Notes under the pieces: model-generated
Told to the model about the DNA's origin: nothing
What the model saw: only the letters and a program-made list of their open reading frames with translations
The model's database searches: none
Part shown: positions 26,239 to 33,814 of the stretch, piece by piece
Layout: each line of letters opens with the position of its first letter
Numbering within the stretch: position 1 is the first letter of the stretch
Made by a program: the position numbers and the translations under genes
Assembly (NCBI RefSeq): GCF_014196635.1
Contig: NZ_JACIEB010000006.1
Coordinates: 124,001-188,000 of the forward strand
Source: Sphingobium fontiphilum
Lineage (GTDB): Bacteria; Pseudomonadota; Alphaproteobacteria; Sphingomonadales; Sphingomonadaceae
Reading direction: 5' to 3'
DNA: 64,000 nt

Positions 26239-26984
26239 TCGCAGCGTTCAAAGAGTTGCTTAAGATCGCCGCGGTTCCAGTTGGCGGTGTCGACCGTGGC
26301 GTTGGTCGAGACGATCGTGAGCGGACCCAGCGCGACCCCGCCTTCCTTGGCGATGAATTCGAGCAGACGGCCGAGGCCGATCAGATTGCCGAGCAGTTTT
26401 TCGATATAGTAGTGATTGCGGTAGAGCGCGGTCATGCCGAGGCGACGATCGTCGCCCTTGCCGATCAGCTTGAGACTGGCAAAGCTCAGGCACTGACCGC
26501 CGTAGGGCGAGTCATTCACGTCGCGGGCGGGGTCGAAGATCAGCAGTTCGAATTTGTTGAGCGCTCGGACGTTCGGGTTGCGCAGGCGCTCGACGATGCC
26601 CCAGATTTGATTGATTGGCTGGCCGTCGGCGCGGGGCAATTCCATCATCCGTTCGAAATAATAGCCCGACCAAGCGCCCGACCTCCGGACCTTCGGCAGC
26701 ACGTTGTCGCGAAACCGGTCGAAGAATTGCGGCGCGCCGTAGCGCCTGTACAGCGCTGCCGGAAAAATCGTGTTGGCGACCGTCTCGATGGGCTTCTTGC
26801 CATGGCCCGAAAGGAAGGCATCGACTTCCGCCACGACGGGATCGGCGAGTGTTGCGCGCGCAGTCGGCTCGGCCACGGAGATGACGACATTCTGCGCCTG
26901 GTGTCCGGTGGCGAGGTCGACGAGCCGGACCGCCTCGCGCCAGCCAGCAACGCAGTCAGGCTGCGGCGGTATGGGAAGATACAT
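26205..26984 (-). CDS. thymidylate synthase-fold protein
   Basis: A 259-residue protein that aligns by eye with thymidylate synthase / dCMP hydroxymethylase. YGGQCLSFASLKLIG holds the catalytic Cys (C165), TALYRNHYYIEKLLGN the phosphate-binding Arg (R189), and the Asn of FNIAS-like position (N200). Arg-to-Asn spacing is 11, as in TS. QIWGIVERLRN and IFDPARD match the preceding helix and strand. It may methylate or modify a pyrimidine nucleotide. GGAGGAAG precedes the ATG, which lies inside the C1 peptidase gene (29-base overlap). It is the last gene of its operon. Confidence 0.65.
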   Translation of the reverse strand: MYLPIPPQPDCVAGWREAVRLVDLATGHQAQNVVISVAEPTARATLADPVVAEVDAFLSGHGKKPIETVANTIFPAALYRRYGAPQFFDRFRDNVLPKVRRSGAWSGYYFERMMELPRADGQPINQIWGIVERLRNPNVRALNKFELLIFDPARDVNDSPYGGQCLSFASLKLIGKGDDRRLGMTALYRNHYYIEKLLGNLIGLGRLLEFIAKEGGVALGPLTIVSTNATVDTANWNRGDLKQLFERCDQASAHLRAAA

Positions 26985-27636
26985 CGACTTCCTCCGTCAA
27001 ATTTGCCGTGGCGAAAAGGCGCGGCGCTAGAAAGCGCTCAGTAAGCCAGGCGTGGCCTTCCAAGCCCCAACCTGGTCCCCAGCTGTTGCGGATGAGAATG
27101 GCCGGGGTGCCGTCCACGGTTCCATGCCCGACCGCGACGACCGCGTGCCGTTGCGCTGGCTCGGGGAGTTCGTCGTTCGCCGGATCGACGACGCCATCAC
27201 CGCGCGGCTGGAAGAAAGACCGTGACAGCATCGTCAGCATGAGCACCGGCGTGTCACGATCCAGCGCGGCAAGGATGGATGACAGGTCGGTTCCATCCCT
27301 CTGTCCGTTGCGGCCATAGAGCGGGCCAACGGTCGCCGGCGGCGTCCACAGTCGATGATCGGCTGGAACCGCTGCCAGATACGGCCAGCCTTTCTCGTCG
27401 GGTTGGCCATCGAGCCGTAGCGCGTCCAGCATTGTGGATAGCAGTGCGCCGCTCGTCGGCGGTCTGCCCGCCCGTTTCTGCGCGGCATAAAAGGCGAATT
27501 CACACGACAGCGGTGCCCAGCCGTCGCGAAGCCCGGCGTGGGTGTCGCTCGCGGCGAATGCGAGGCATGTCGGCCGCGCGCCTTGATCGCGCGCAGGCCC
27601 GAACAGCGGCCGAAGGTCACGGACGATATCGATCAT
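26956..27636 (-). CDS. papain-like C1 family cysteine peptidase
   Basis: A 226-residue protease. The papain-family active site is complete: Q18 and C24 in DQGARPTCLAFA, H164 in RHAVVAVGHG, and N184 in LIRNSWGPGWG. There is no signal peptide and no long propeptide, so it appears to be cytoplasmic and made active or held by a partner. It starts seven bases after the ImmA/IrrE-chagasin gene, whose C-terminal domain resembles inhibitors of exactly this peptidase class. Possibly a toxic effector. Confidence 0.85.
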   Translation of the reverse strand: MIDIVRDLRPLFGPARDQGARPTCLAFAASDTHAGLRDGWAPLSCEFAFYAAQKRAGRPPTSGALLSTMLDALRLDGQPDEKGWPYLAAVPADHRLWTPPATVGPLYGRNGQRDGTDLSSILAALDRDTPVLMLTMLSRSFFQPRGDGVVDPANDELPEPAQRHAVVAVGHGTVDGTPAILIRNSWGPGWGLEGHAWLTERFLAPRLFATANLTEEVDVSSHTAAA

Positions 27637-27642
27637 GGGGCG

Positions 27643-28653
27643 TCAGGCGGCCTCGAGCAGGTGCCGCCGTTCGGCGCGCGACAGGCCCGTCTGTTCCGGG
27701 CCGGTGAGGTCGAAATCGAGCGTCAGGCTGGTGAGGGCCGGCGCAGGCTGCCACGGCCGCCGCTCGTCGAGCGACATGCGGCCGCGCCGCGGCGCATCGG
27801 GCGCCGCGGTGACACGGCGGACAACGGGACCACCGATGCCATCGCCGTCGATTGCCTCACGCTCGTCTCGAACGACGGCGAAGCCGCTGGCGATCAGTTG
27901 GTCGAGATCCCAGAGATACCCACCGCCGCTATGTTCTTCGAGCTGCAGCACGAAAAGATCATTGCGACTGCCATCGATCCGCGAGCCGGCATCGCGCTCG
28001 GTCAGCAGCCAGACGTCGCCGCGATAGTTGTCGGGCCGATAGTCCTTGAGGAGATCGACCTTCAGGCTGCGCGGCTGCGTCCGGAGCAGGTCGGTCATCA
28101 CCGATGGCGAAATCAGATTGTAGCGAACCAGGGTGCGGCACGTCGCCTCATAGCTGGCGCCGATCCGCAGCGAGAGCTGATAGACGACATTGGGGCGCCG
28201 GAAATGATCGATCTGCCATCCTTGTCGCGCGCTGTGCGCGAGCACCAGCCATTTCGGCATCATGAAGGCGATCGCAAAGGCGTCGGCTTCGGTTTCCTCG
28301 AAGTTGTTTCCCGGTTCGGGCGACATCGGCATCCGGCGCAGGATGCTCTCATCGTCGAGGCTCGGCTCGTGTCGCATCGAAAAATGCCCGAGTTCGTGCG
28401 CGGCCGTGAAGCGCTGGATGCTCATCGGTCGTTCCGTCGTGACGAGAACGCCAGGAGCAGGTGCGCTGAGATAGGCGCCGAGCAGGCCTTTCAGAGGACG
28501 AAGCAGCAAGGGTAGACCCACGGCATGGATCGCGCCGAAGACATCGACGCTGCCGCCTTGGGTCTCGATCAGTGCGCGCGTATCGAGTTCGCGATGCAGG
28601 CGGCCCGCTGCCATCGTACCAGCGCGAACCGCGCTCGCATAATCCGACGCCAT
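27643..28653 (-). CDS. ImmA/IrrE metallopeptidase fused to a chagasin-like (I42) inhibitor domain
   Basis: A 336-residue protein. Residues 1-200 are an ImmA/IrrE zinc peptidase: HELGH at 86-90 with the third ligand in EETEADAFAIAFMMP (about 119-122). Residues about 212-317 resemble chagasin, inhibitor of C1 cysteine proteases. The three chagasin contact loops are seen as SGGGYLW (242-248), GIGG (272-275) and RPW (299-301). ImmA/IrrE proteins usually cleave a repressor; an XRE gene is immediately upstream (three-base gap) and a C1 peptidase downstream. A sensor-inhibitor role is inferred. The domain fusion is the notable point. Confidence 0.75.
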   Translation of the reverse strand: MASDYASAVRAGTMAAGRLHRELDTRALIETQGGSVDVFGAIHAVGLPLLLRPLKGLLGAYLSAPAPGVLVTTERPMSIQRFTAAHELGHFSMRHEPSLDDESILRRMPMSPEPGNNFEETEADAFAIAFMMPKWLVLAHSARQGWQIDHFRRPNVVYQLSLRIGASYEATCRTLVRYNLISPSVMTDLLRTQPRSLKVDLLKDYRPDNYRGDVWLLTERDAGSRIDGSRNDLFVLQLEEHSGGGYLWDLDQLIASGFAVVRDEREAIDGDGIGGPVVRRVTAAPDAPRRGRMSLDERRPWQPAPALTSLTLDFDLTGPEQTGLSRAERRHLLEAA

Positions 28654-28656
28654 CGA

Positions 28657-29031
28657 TCAGCTCCGTTCGCCGCCAGACCGCGAGCGGAGATATTCGGCAA
28701 ACCGGCTCAGCTCGGCCCGGTCCTCAGTCGACAAGGCCGCAACGCGTCGCGCCAGATGGGCGACATCGGCGGGAAGGCTCGCGGAGGCCTCGTCTTCGCC
28801 GGTAAAATAGGCCACCGACTGGCGGTAAAGACGGGCAAGCCGCGTCAGTTCGATCGCTTCAACGCGGCGCTGGCCATTCTCGATATCGGTAAGCGCGGTC
28901 CGGGGAATCTTGAGATAGGCAGCAACTTCTTCCTGCTTGAGGCCGAGATATTTCCGTGCTTCGCGCAGACGGTCGCCCAAGCGCCGCCGCTCCTGCTCGT
29001 CGCCTTCCTGGCGGAGTGCGAGATTGGTCAT
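28657..29031 (-). CDS. XRE family helix-turn-helix regulator
   Basis: A 124-residue DNA-binding protein. HTH at about residues 18-73: LGDRLREARKYLGLKQEEVA, AYLKIPRTALTDIENGQRRV, LARLYRQSVAYFTG. This architecture is the usual partner of an ImmA/IrrE peptidase, which cuts the repressor under stress; the metallopeptidase gene starts 3 bases downstream. Overlaps the upstream acyl-carrier-like gene by 4 bases. The 21-bp inverted repeat at 29389-29409 is a candidate operator. Confidence 0.88.
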   Translation of the reverse strand: MTNLALRQEGDEQERRRLGDRLREARKYLGLKQEEVAAYLKIPRTALTDIENGQRRVEAIELTRLARLYRQSVAYFTGEDEASASLPADVAHLARRVAALSTEDRAELSRFAEYLRSRSGGERS

Positions 29032-29366
29032 GGCTTCGACCCTTTCTTCTTAACCCAGACGCGTTCGATCTTAGGGAGGAGGTCGTCAATCGCCTTCTCG
29101 ATCGAATTGTAGCCGCCGGTGCGGACGATGCTGTCGCGAAGCTCGATGTCGAGGACCTGCTCCACCGCGCAAAGCGTGTCGACCACGGACAAGGAGTCGA
29201 GTGGCACGGGCGCCTGGATGATCTTCGGGTTTTCCGGAGGCAGGGCAATTCCGCGCACCTGTGCCTCAGCCCTGGCCACTTGCAGCAGTTCGTCGACCAA
29301 CGCCCTAATGGCGTCGGCTTTGGGAAACGCGGTTGCCGCGGGCTGCGGAGGAGCGATTGTCGCCAT
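29028..29366 (-). CDS. acyl-carrier-protein-like small protein
   Basis: A 112-residue protein. The C-terminal 55 residues resemble an acyl carrier protein: PLDSLSVVDTLCAVEQVLDI with the DSL serine (S58) where 4'-phosphopantetheine would attach, then an acidic helix (NSIEKAIDDLLPKI). The N-terminal half is Ala/Pro-rich and helical. GAGG lies six bases before ATG 29366; GTG 29387 is an alternative. First gene of the minus operon with XRE, ImmA/IrrE-chagasin, C1 peptidase and TS-like genes. Whether it is acylated is unknown; the fold call rests on the motif and spacing. Confidence 0.6.
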   Translation of the reverse strand: MATIAPPQPAATAFPKADAIRALVDELLQVARAEAQVRGIALPPENPKIIQAPVPLDSLSVVDTLCAVEQVLDIELRDSIVRTGGYNSIEKAIDDLLPKIERVWVKKKGSKP

Positions 29367-29388
29367 GCATGCCTCGCACGATTTCACT

Positions 29389-29409
29389 ACATTAAATGCG
29401 ATATAATGT
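29389..29409. promoter_or_regulatory. inverted repeat upstream of the minus-strand operon
   Basis: ACATTA (29389-29394) and TAATGT (29404-29409) are perfect 6-base arms with a 9-base spacer in an AT-rich patch containing a TATAAT-like word. It lies 23 bases upstream of the acyl-carrier-like gene and is a likely site for the XRE protein encoded in that operon. 29410-29708 holds no further gene. Confidence 0.5.
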
Positions 29410-29708
29410 CTGATAATCCGACACGCAAGCCCGAATTTGCAGCTCGGATTTTTGCAGGGTGTAGCGGGTCATCGGCGGTGCGGTGTGGTGGTCAGTGCCA
29501 CCTCGAGGGACAACGACAGGGCAGAATCATCAACTCGGGTCATAGCTCGATCAAAAGAACAGAGCTGGAATATTGAGTCAGTCGCCGACGAGTGATCTCC
29601 TTCGGTCACCCACCAGCCCCCAGCGGCTCCGTTCATTTCGGGCGGCCCATAGCCGAGTCTTGAAGCCGCGCCCCGACCGCATCCGGCGGTATGGGCGGGA
29701 GCTTCAAC

Positions 29709-31736
29709 GTGACCCCGACCAAATTGCTCATCGGCCAGATCCTTGTCGTGTTCGCAATCGTGATCGCGGGCCTCTGGGCGGCGACCCAATGGGCGGCGGC
29801 GATGCTCGCCTACCAGCCCGAACTTGGTCCGGCCTGGTTCATGGCTGGAAGCACGCCGGTCTATCGTCCCTGGGCGCTCTTCCCCTGGTGGTATCACTAC
29901 GATGCCTATGCGCCGCATGTTTTCGACAAGGCCGGCGCGCTCGCCGGCGCGAGCGGTTTCATCGGCTGCGGCGCGGCGATCGCAGGCTCGCTCTGGCGCG
30001 CGCGGCAGTCGCGTCACGTCACCACCTATGGTTCGGCGCGCTGGGCCAGGCCGAACGAGATCGAGCGGGCCGGCCTTTACGGTGATGCCGGCGTATTCCT
30101 GGGCCGCTCGCGCGGCCGCTATCTCCGGCATGACGGCCCCGAACATATCATGGCGTTCGCGCCAACCCGTTCGGGCAAGGGCGTCGGGCTGGTCATACCG
30201 ACACTGCTTGGCTGGACCGGCAGCGCCGTGGTTCACGACATCAAGGGCGAGAACTGGCAGCTCACCGCCGGCTGGCGCGCGCGCTTCTCCCACGTCCTGC
30301 TGTTCAATCCGACCGATCCCGCTTCCGCCAAATACAACCCGCTGCTGGAGGTCCGGCGCGGCGAGCATGAGGTCCGCGACGTCCAGAACATCGCCGACAT
30401 CCTGGTCGATCCCGAAGGCGCGCTCGAACGGCGCAACCACTGGGAGAAAACCTCCCATTCGCTCCTGGTCGGCGCGATCCTCCACGTCCTTTATGCGGAG
30501 GAAGAAAAGACGCTCGCACGGGTAGCCACATTCCTGTCGGACCCGCAGCGGCCGTTCACCGCCACGCTCCGGCGGATGATGACCACCAATCACCTCGGCA
30601 CGAAGGATGCGCCGCAGATCCATCCCGTCGTCGCCTCGGCGGCGCGCGAGGTGCTCAACAAGAGCGAGAACGAGCGCAGCGGCGTCCTCTCCACCGCAAT
30701 GTCGTTTCTCGGGCTCTATCGCGACCCGACCGTCGCCGCGGTGACATCGCGCTGCGACTGGCGGATCGCCGATCTCGTCGAGGCCGGCCATCCGGTCTCG
30801 CTCTACCTTGTCATCCCGCCATCGGACATCAGCCGCACCAAGCCGCTGGTGCGGTTGGTGCTCAACCAGATCGGCCGCCGCCTCACCGAAAAGCTCGATG
30901 CCGATCCCGCCAGGGCGGGCAAGCACAAGCTCCTGATGATGCTCGACGAGTTCCCGGCATTGGGGCGGCTCGACTTCTTCGAGACCAGTCTTGCCTTTCT
31001 CGCGGGCTATGGAGTGCGCGCCTTCCTGATCGCGCAGTCCTTGAACCAGATCGAGAAGGCTTATGGCGAGCACAACTCGATCCTCGACAACTGCCATGTC
31101 CGCGTCGCGTTTGCGACCAACGACGAGCGCACGGCGCGGCGGATTTCGGACGCGCTCGGCATCGCCACCGAACAGCGCGCGATGCGCAACTATGCCGGCC
31201 ACCGGCTCGCGCCCTGGCTGGCGCACGTCATGGTCAGCCGGCAGGAGACCGCCCGGCCACTCCTGACCACCGGCGAGGTGATGCAGCTCCCGCCCAAGGA
31301 TGAGCTTGTCCTTGTCTCCGGCATGGCCCCGATCCGCGCGAGGAAGCTGCGCTATTACGAGGACCGCAATTTCCGCGAGCGGATCGCACCGCCGCCGCAG
31401 CCCGCGCCCGGAGACTATCCCGACCGGCCGCAGGCACGCCCCAACGACTGGAGCGGACTGGTCCGCGCGCCCGATACCCGGCTCGGCAAGCCCGATGACG
31501 ATGCGAAGGCGGATGAGGACGGCGGCTTGCAACAGCAGCGCCACCCCGGCCTCGGCGAAGAACCCGCCAAAAAACCCGAGCCGCCAAAGCAGCTCGACCT
31601 GCTCGGCCTGGACAGCGACGACACCGACACGATCGCCGACAAGCACGCGATGGACCGCGCCGGCGCCACCGGCACGCTGATCCGCGCTCACGCGATCAAT
31701 CAGGGTCGCAGCGCCGACATGCTGCCGGACTTCTGA
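29709..31736 (+). CDS. traG: type IV coupling protein TraG/VirD4
   Basis: A 675-residue inner-membrane ATPase that delivers the relaxase-DNA complex to the transfer channel. Two N-terminal transmembrane segments, Walker A at about residues 151-160 (APTRSGKGVG), Walker B in LMMLDEFPALG, and the AFATNDERTARRISDALG region are all standard for the family. GTG 29709 has GGGAG eight bases upstream and gives an N-terminus like related proteins; ATG 29691 is the alternative. The C-terminal tail is rich in Pro, Asp and Gln. First gene of the trb block. Confidence 0.93.
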   Translation: MTPTKLLIGQILVVFAIVIAGLWAATQWAAAMLAYQPELGPAWFMAGSTPVYRPWALFPWWYHYDAYAPHVFDKAGALAGASGFIGCGAAIAGSLWRARQSRHVTTYGSARWARPNEIERAGLYGDAGVFLGRSRGRYLRHDGPEHIMAFAPTRSGKGVGLVIPTLLGWTGSAVVHDIKGENWQLTAGWRARFSHVLLFNPTDPASAKYNPLLEVRRGEHEVRDVQNIADILVDPEGALERRNHWEKTSHSLLVGAILHVLYAEEEKTLARVATFLSDPQRPFTATLRRMMTTNHLGTKDAPQIHPVVASAAREVLNKSENERSGVLSTAMSFLGLYRDPTVAAVTSRCDWRIADLVEAGHPVSLYLVIPPSDISRTKPLVRLVLNQIGRRLTEKLDADPARAGKHKLLMMLDEFPALGRLDFFETSLAFLAGYGVRAFLIAQSLNQIEKAYGEHNSILDNCHVRVAFATNDERTARRISDALGIATEQRAMRNYAGHRLAPWLAHVMVSRQETARPLLTTGEVMQLPPKDELVLVSGMAPIRARKLRYYEDRNFRERIAPPPQPAPGDYPDRPQARPNDWSGLVRAPDTRLGKPDDDAKADEDGGLQQQRHPGLGEEPAKKPEPPKQLDLLGLDSDDTDTIADKHAMDRAGATGTLIRAHAINQGRSADMLPDF

Positions 31737-31738
31737 CA

Positions 31739-32164
31739 ATGGCCGCGATCAAACCCAACCGCGTCCGCTACCAGCTCTTCCTGCCCGAAGATCTGAGCCA
31801 CCGCTTCGAGGCGCTGGCGAGCCAGCCCGGCGCGTCCAAATCGGCGATCCTCACCGACGCGCTCACCGCCTGGCTCAACCGGCAGGCGGCGAGCGAGCTG
31901 GAGAACAAGTTCAGCCAGCGGCTCGATCGCATGTCGCTCGCGCTGGGGCGTGTCGAGCGTGACGGGCATGTGCTGCTCGAGAGCCTGGCGCTGTTCATCC
32001 GCTATGAACTGATGGTGCAGGCCCCTTTGGCCGAAGCCGACGAAGCGGCGCGTGCGATCGGCCGAGACCGCTTCGAGGCGTTCATTGCCCGCGTCGGCGA
32101 AGCGCTCGCCAGCGGCCAGCGCACGCTTGCTGCCTCCGCGAAAGACAATGGAGGTGGGCGATGA
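31739..32164 (+). CDS. CopG/ribbon-helix-helix-type protein
   Basis: A 141-residue protein. Residues about 8-45 (RVRYQLFLPEDLSHRFEALA, KSAILTDALTAWLN) form an RHH-like module; the rest is a long charged helix. It lies 2 bases after traG and overlaps trbB by 4 bases, the conserved position of this gene in Trb clusters of this class. It probably regulates the transfer operon; not experimentally defined here. Confidence 0.82.
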   Translation: MAAIKPNRVRYQLFLPEDLSHRFEALASQPGASKSAILTDALTAWLNRQAASELENKFSQRLDRMSLALGRVERDGHVLLESLALFIRYELMVQAPLAEADEAARAIGRDRFEAFIARVGEALASGQRTLAASAKDNGGGR

Positions 32165-33183
32165 GCGACACGCTTTTCGGCTCCGATAATTCCGCAGGGC
32201 GTCGGCGCGCGATGCTGCGCACCGCGATGGGGCCGACCATCGCCGCAGCGCTGGCCGATCCGGTGGTCATCGAGATCATGGTGAACCCGGACGGCGTGTT
32301 GCGCCTTGATCGACTCGGCGAAGGCCGGATCGATACCGGCACCAAATATGAGCCCGCGCAGGTCGAGCGGATCATCCGCCTGGTTGCCAGCCACGCACGG
32401 ACAGAGGTTCATGGCAATGCGCCGATCGTGTCAGCCGAGCTGCCACCGCACGGCGAAGGCGCGGGCGAGCGGTTCGAGGGTATCCTGCCGCCGGTCAGCC
32501 TCGCGCCGTGCTTCTCGATCCGCAAGCCCGCGGCGCGCATCTACACTTTGCTCGACTATGTGCGGGACGGCATCATGCCCGCCGACACGGCGCGACTGCT
32601 GTCGATGGCCGTGGTCGAGCGCAAGAACATCCTGGTCGCGGGTGGCACCAGTTCGGGCAAGACGACGCTTGCCAACGCGCTGCTCGCCGAGATGGCGCAC
32701 CTCGACGAACGCGTCATCATCATTGAAGACACGCGTGAGTTGCAATGCGCCGCGCCCGACGTGGTGGGGCTGCGCACGCGTACGATTGGCACTGCCGGAG
32801 CCGGCGGCGTCACGATGGCTGATCTTGTCCGCTCGACATTGCGGCTCCGCCCCGATCGCATCGTCGTTGGCGAGGTGCGCGGGCGCGAAGCGCTCGACAT
32901 GCTCAAAGCCTGGAACACCGGGCATCCGGGCGGCATCGCAACCGTCCACGCCAATTCGGCAGTGTCGGCGCTCTACCGGCTCGAGCAGCTCGTGCAGGAA
33001 AGCGTCGTCACCGTTCCGCGCCGGCTGATCGCCGACGCCATCGACATGATCGTGTTCATCGCCGGGCGCGGCCTCGCGCGCCGCGTCGACACGATCGCGC
33101 GCGTCGCCGGCCTCGATCCCGACGGCGGCTACGCCGTCCTCGACCTTACTCCCGACCACGCCCTCGAACCCCAAGGAGAATGA
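32161..33183 (+). CDS. trbB: P-type conjugative transfer ATPase TrbB (VirB11-like)
   Basis: A 340-residue secretion ATPase powering pilus assembly and DNA transfer. Walker A GGTSSGKT at residues 161-168, Asp box EDTRELQC, Walker B region RLRPDRIVVGEVRG, and His box GGIATVHANS are all intact. The ATG overlaps the preceding gene at ATGA. Length is normal for TrbB. Confidence 0.94.
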   Translation: MSDTLFGSDNSAGRRRAMLRTAMGPTIAAALADPVVIEIMVNPDGVLRLDRLGEGRIDTGTKYEPAQVERIIRLVASHARTEVHGNAPIVSAELPPHGEGAGERFEGILPPVSLAPCFSIRKPAARIYTLLDYVRDGIMPADTARLLSMAVVERKNILVAGGTSSGKTTLANALLAEMAHLDERVIIIEDTRELQCAAPDVVGLRTRTIGTAGAGGVTMADLVRSTLRLRPDRIVVGEVRGREALDMLKAWNTGHPGGIATVHANSAVSALYRLEQLVQESVVTVPRRLIADAIDMIVFIAGRGLARRVDTIARVAGLDPDGGYAVLDLTPDHALEPQGE

Positions 33184-33185
33184 CC

Positions 33186-33533
33186 ATGCGCTTGTCCCGT
33201 ATTCCTGCCCGTATTCCCGATCGTCGGAGCATCTTCCTCACCGGCGCCGCCATCGGCCTCGGGCTTGCGCTCGCCGCCACCGCGCAGGCCGCCGGCTCGG
33301 GCATGCCGTGGGAGGAACCGCTTCAGCAGGTCCTCGAATCGGTCCAGGGTCCTGTCGCCAAGATCGTCGCGGTGATCATCATCATCGTCACCGGTTTGAC
33401 GCTCGCGTTCGGCGAGACGGCAGGCGGGTTCCGGCGCCTCATCCAGATCATCTTCGGCCTGTCGATCGCGTTTGCGGCGTCGAGCTTCTTCCTCAGCTTC
33501 TTCAGCTTCGGCGGCGGGGCGCTCATCTCGTGA
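33186..33533 (+). CDS. trbC: TrbC/VirB2 pilin
   Basis: Major pilus subunit precursor, 115 residues. It has a signal segment (FLTGAAIGLGLALAATAQA) followed by a short mature peptide with two hydrophobic helices (IVAVIIIIVTGLTLAFG and LIQIIFGLSIAFAASSFFL). ATG 33186 has AAGGAG seven bases upstream; ATG 33180 is also in frame but too close. Its maturation is probably done by the TraF-like peptidase at 13794. Confidence 0.9.
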   Translation: MRLSRIPARIPDRRSIFLTGAAIGLGLALAATAQAAGSGMPWEEPLQQVLESVQGPVAKIVAVIIIIVTGLTLAFGETAGGFRRLIQIIFGLSIAFAASSFFLSFFSFGGGALIS

Positions 33534-33814
33534 ACGCGCCAAATTCCTATGGCGCCAGCCATATCGAGGGGTTCGAGGCGCCGATGCACCGCGCGCTTGC
33601 CGAGCCGATCCTGCTTGGCGGGGCGCCGCGAGCGATCGCGATCGTCAATGGTACGATCGCGGCCGCGCTCGGACTCGGTCTCCAGCAGTGGATCGCCGGG
33701 CTGGCCATGTGGGCGTTCGGGCACACTCTCGCGGTGTTCGCCGCCAAGCGCGATCCCGACTTCGCCCCGGTCCTTGTCCGCCACCTTCGCCAGAAGGGGC
33801 ATCTGTCATGCTGA
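33530..33814 (+). CDS. trbD: conjugal transfer protein TrbD (VirB3-like)
   Basis: A 94-residue membrane protein starting with GTG 33530, overlapping the trbC stop. It begins VNAPNSYGASHIEGFEAPMH and contains one long hydrophobic region (AIAIVNGTIAAALGLGLQQW, then LAMWAFGHTLAVFAA), as in TrbD/VirB3. Only the short overlap with trbE (7 bases) follows. Confidence 0.9.
   Translation: MNAPNSYGASHIEGFEAPMHRALAEPILLGGAPRAIAIVNGTIAAALGLGLQQWIAGLAMWAFGHTLAVFAAKRDPDFAPVLVRHLRQKGHLSC

Noticed and set aside
29469..31739. Long minus-strand open frame opposite traG
   Set aside because: Antisense shadow of the complete traG gene; no ribosome-binding site or recognisable domain.
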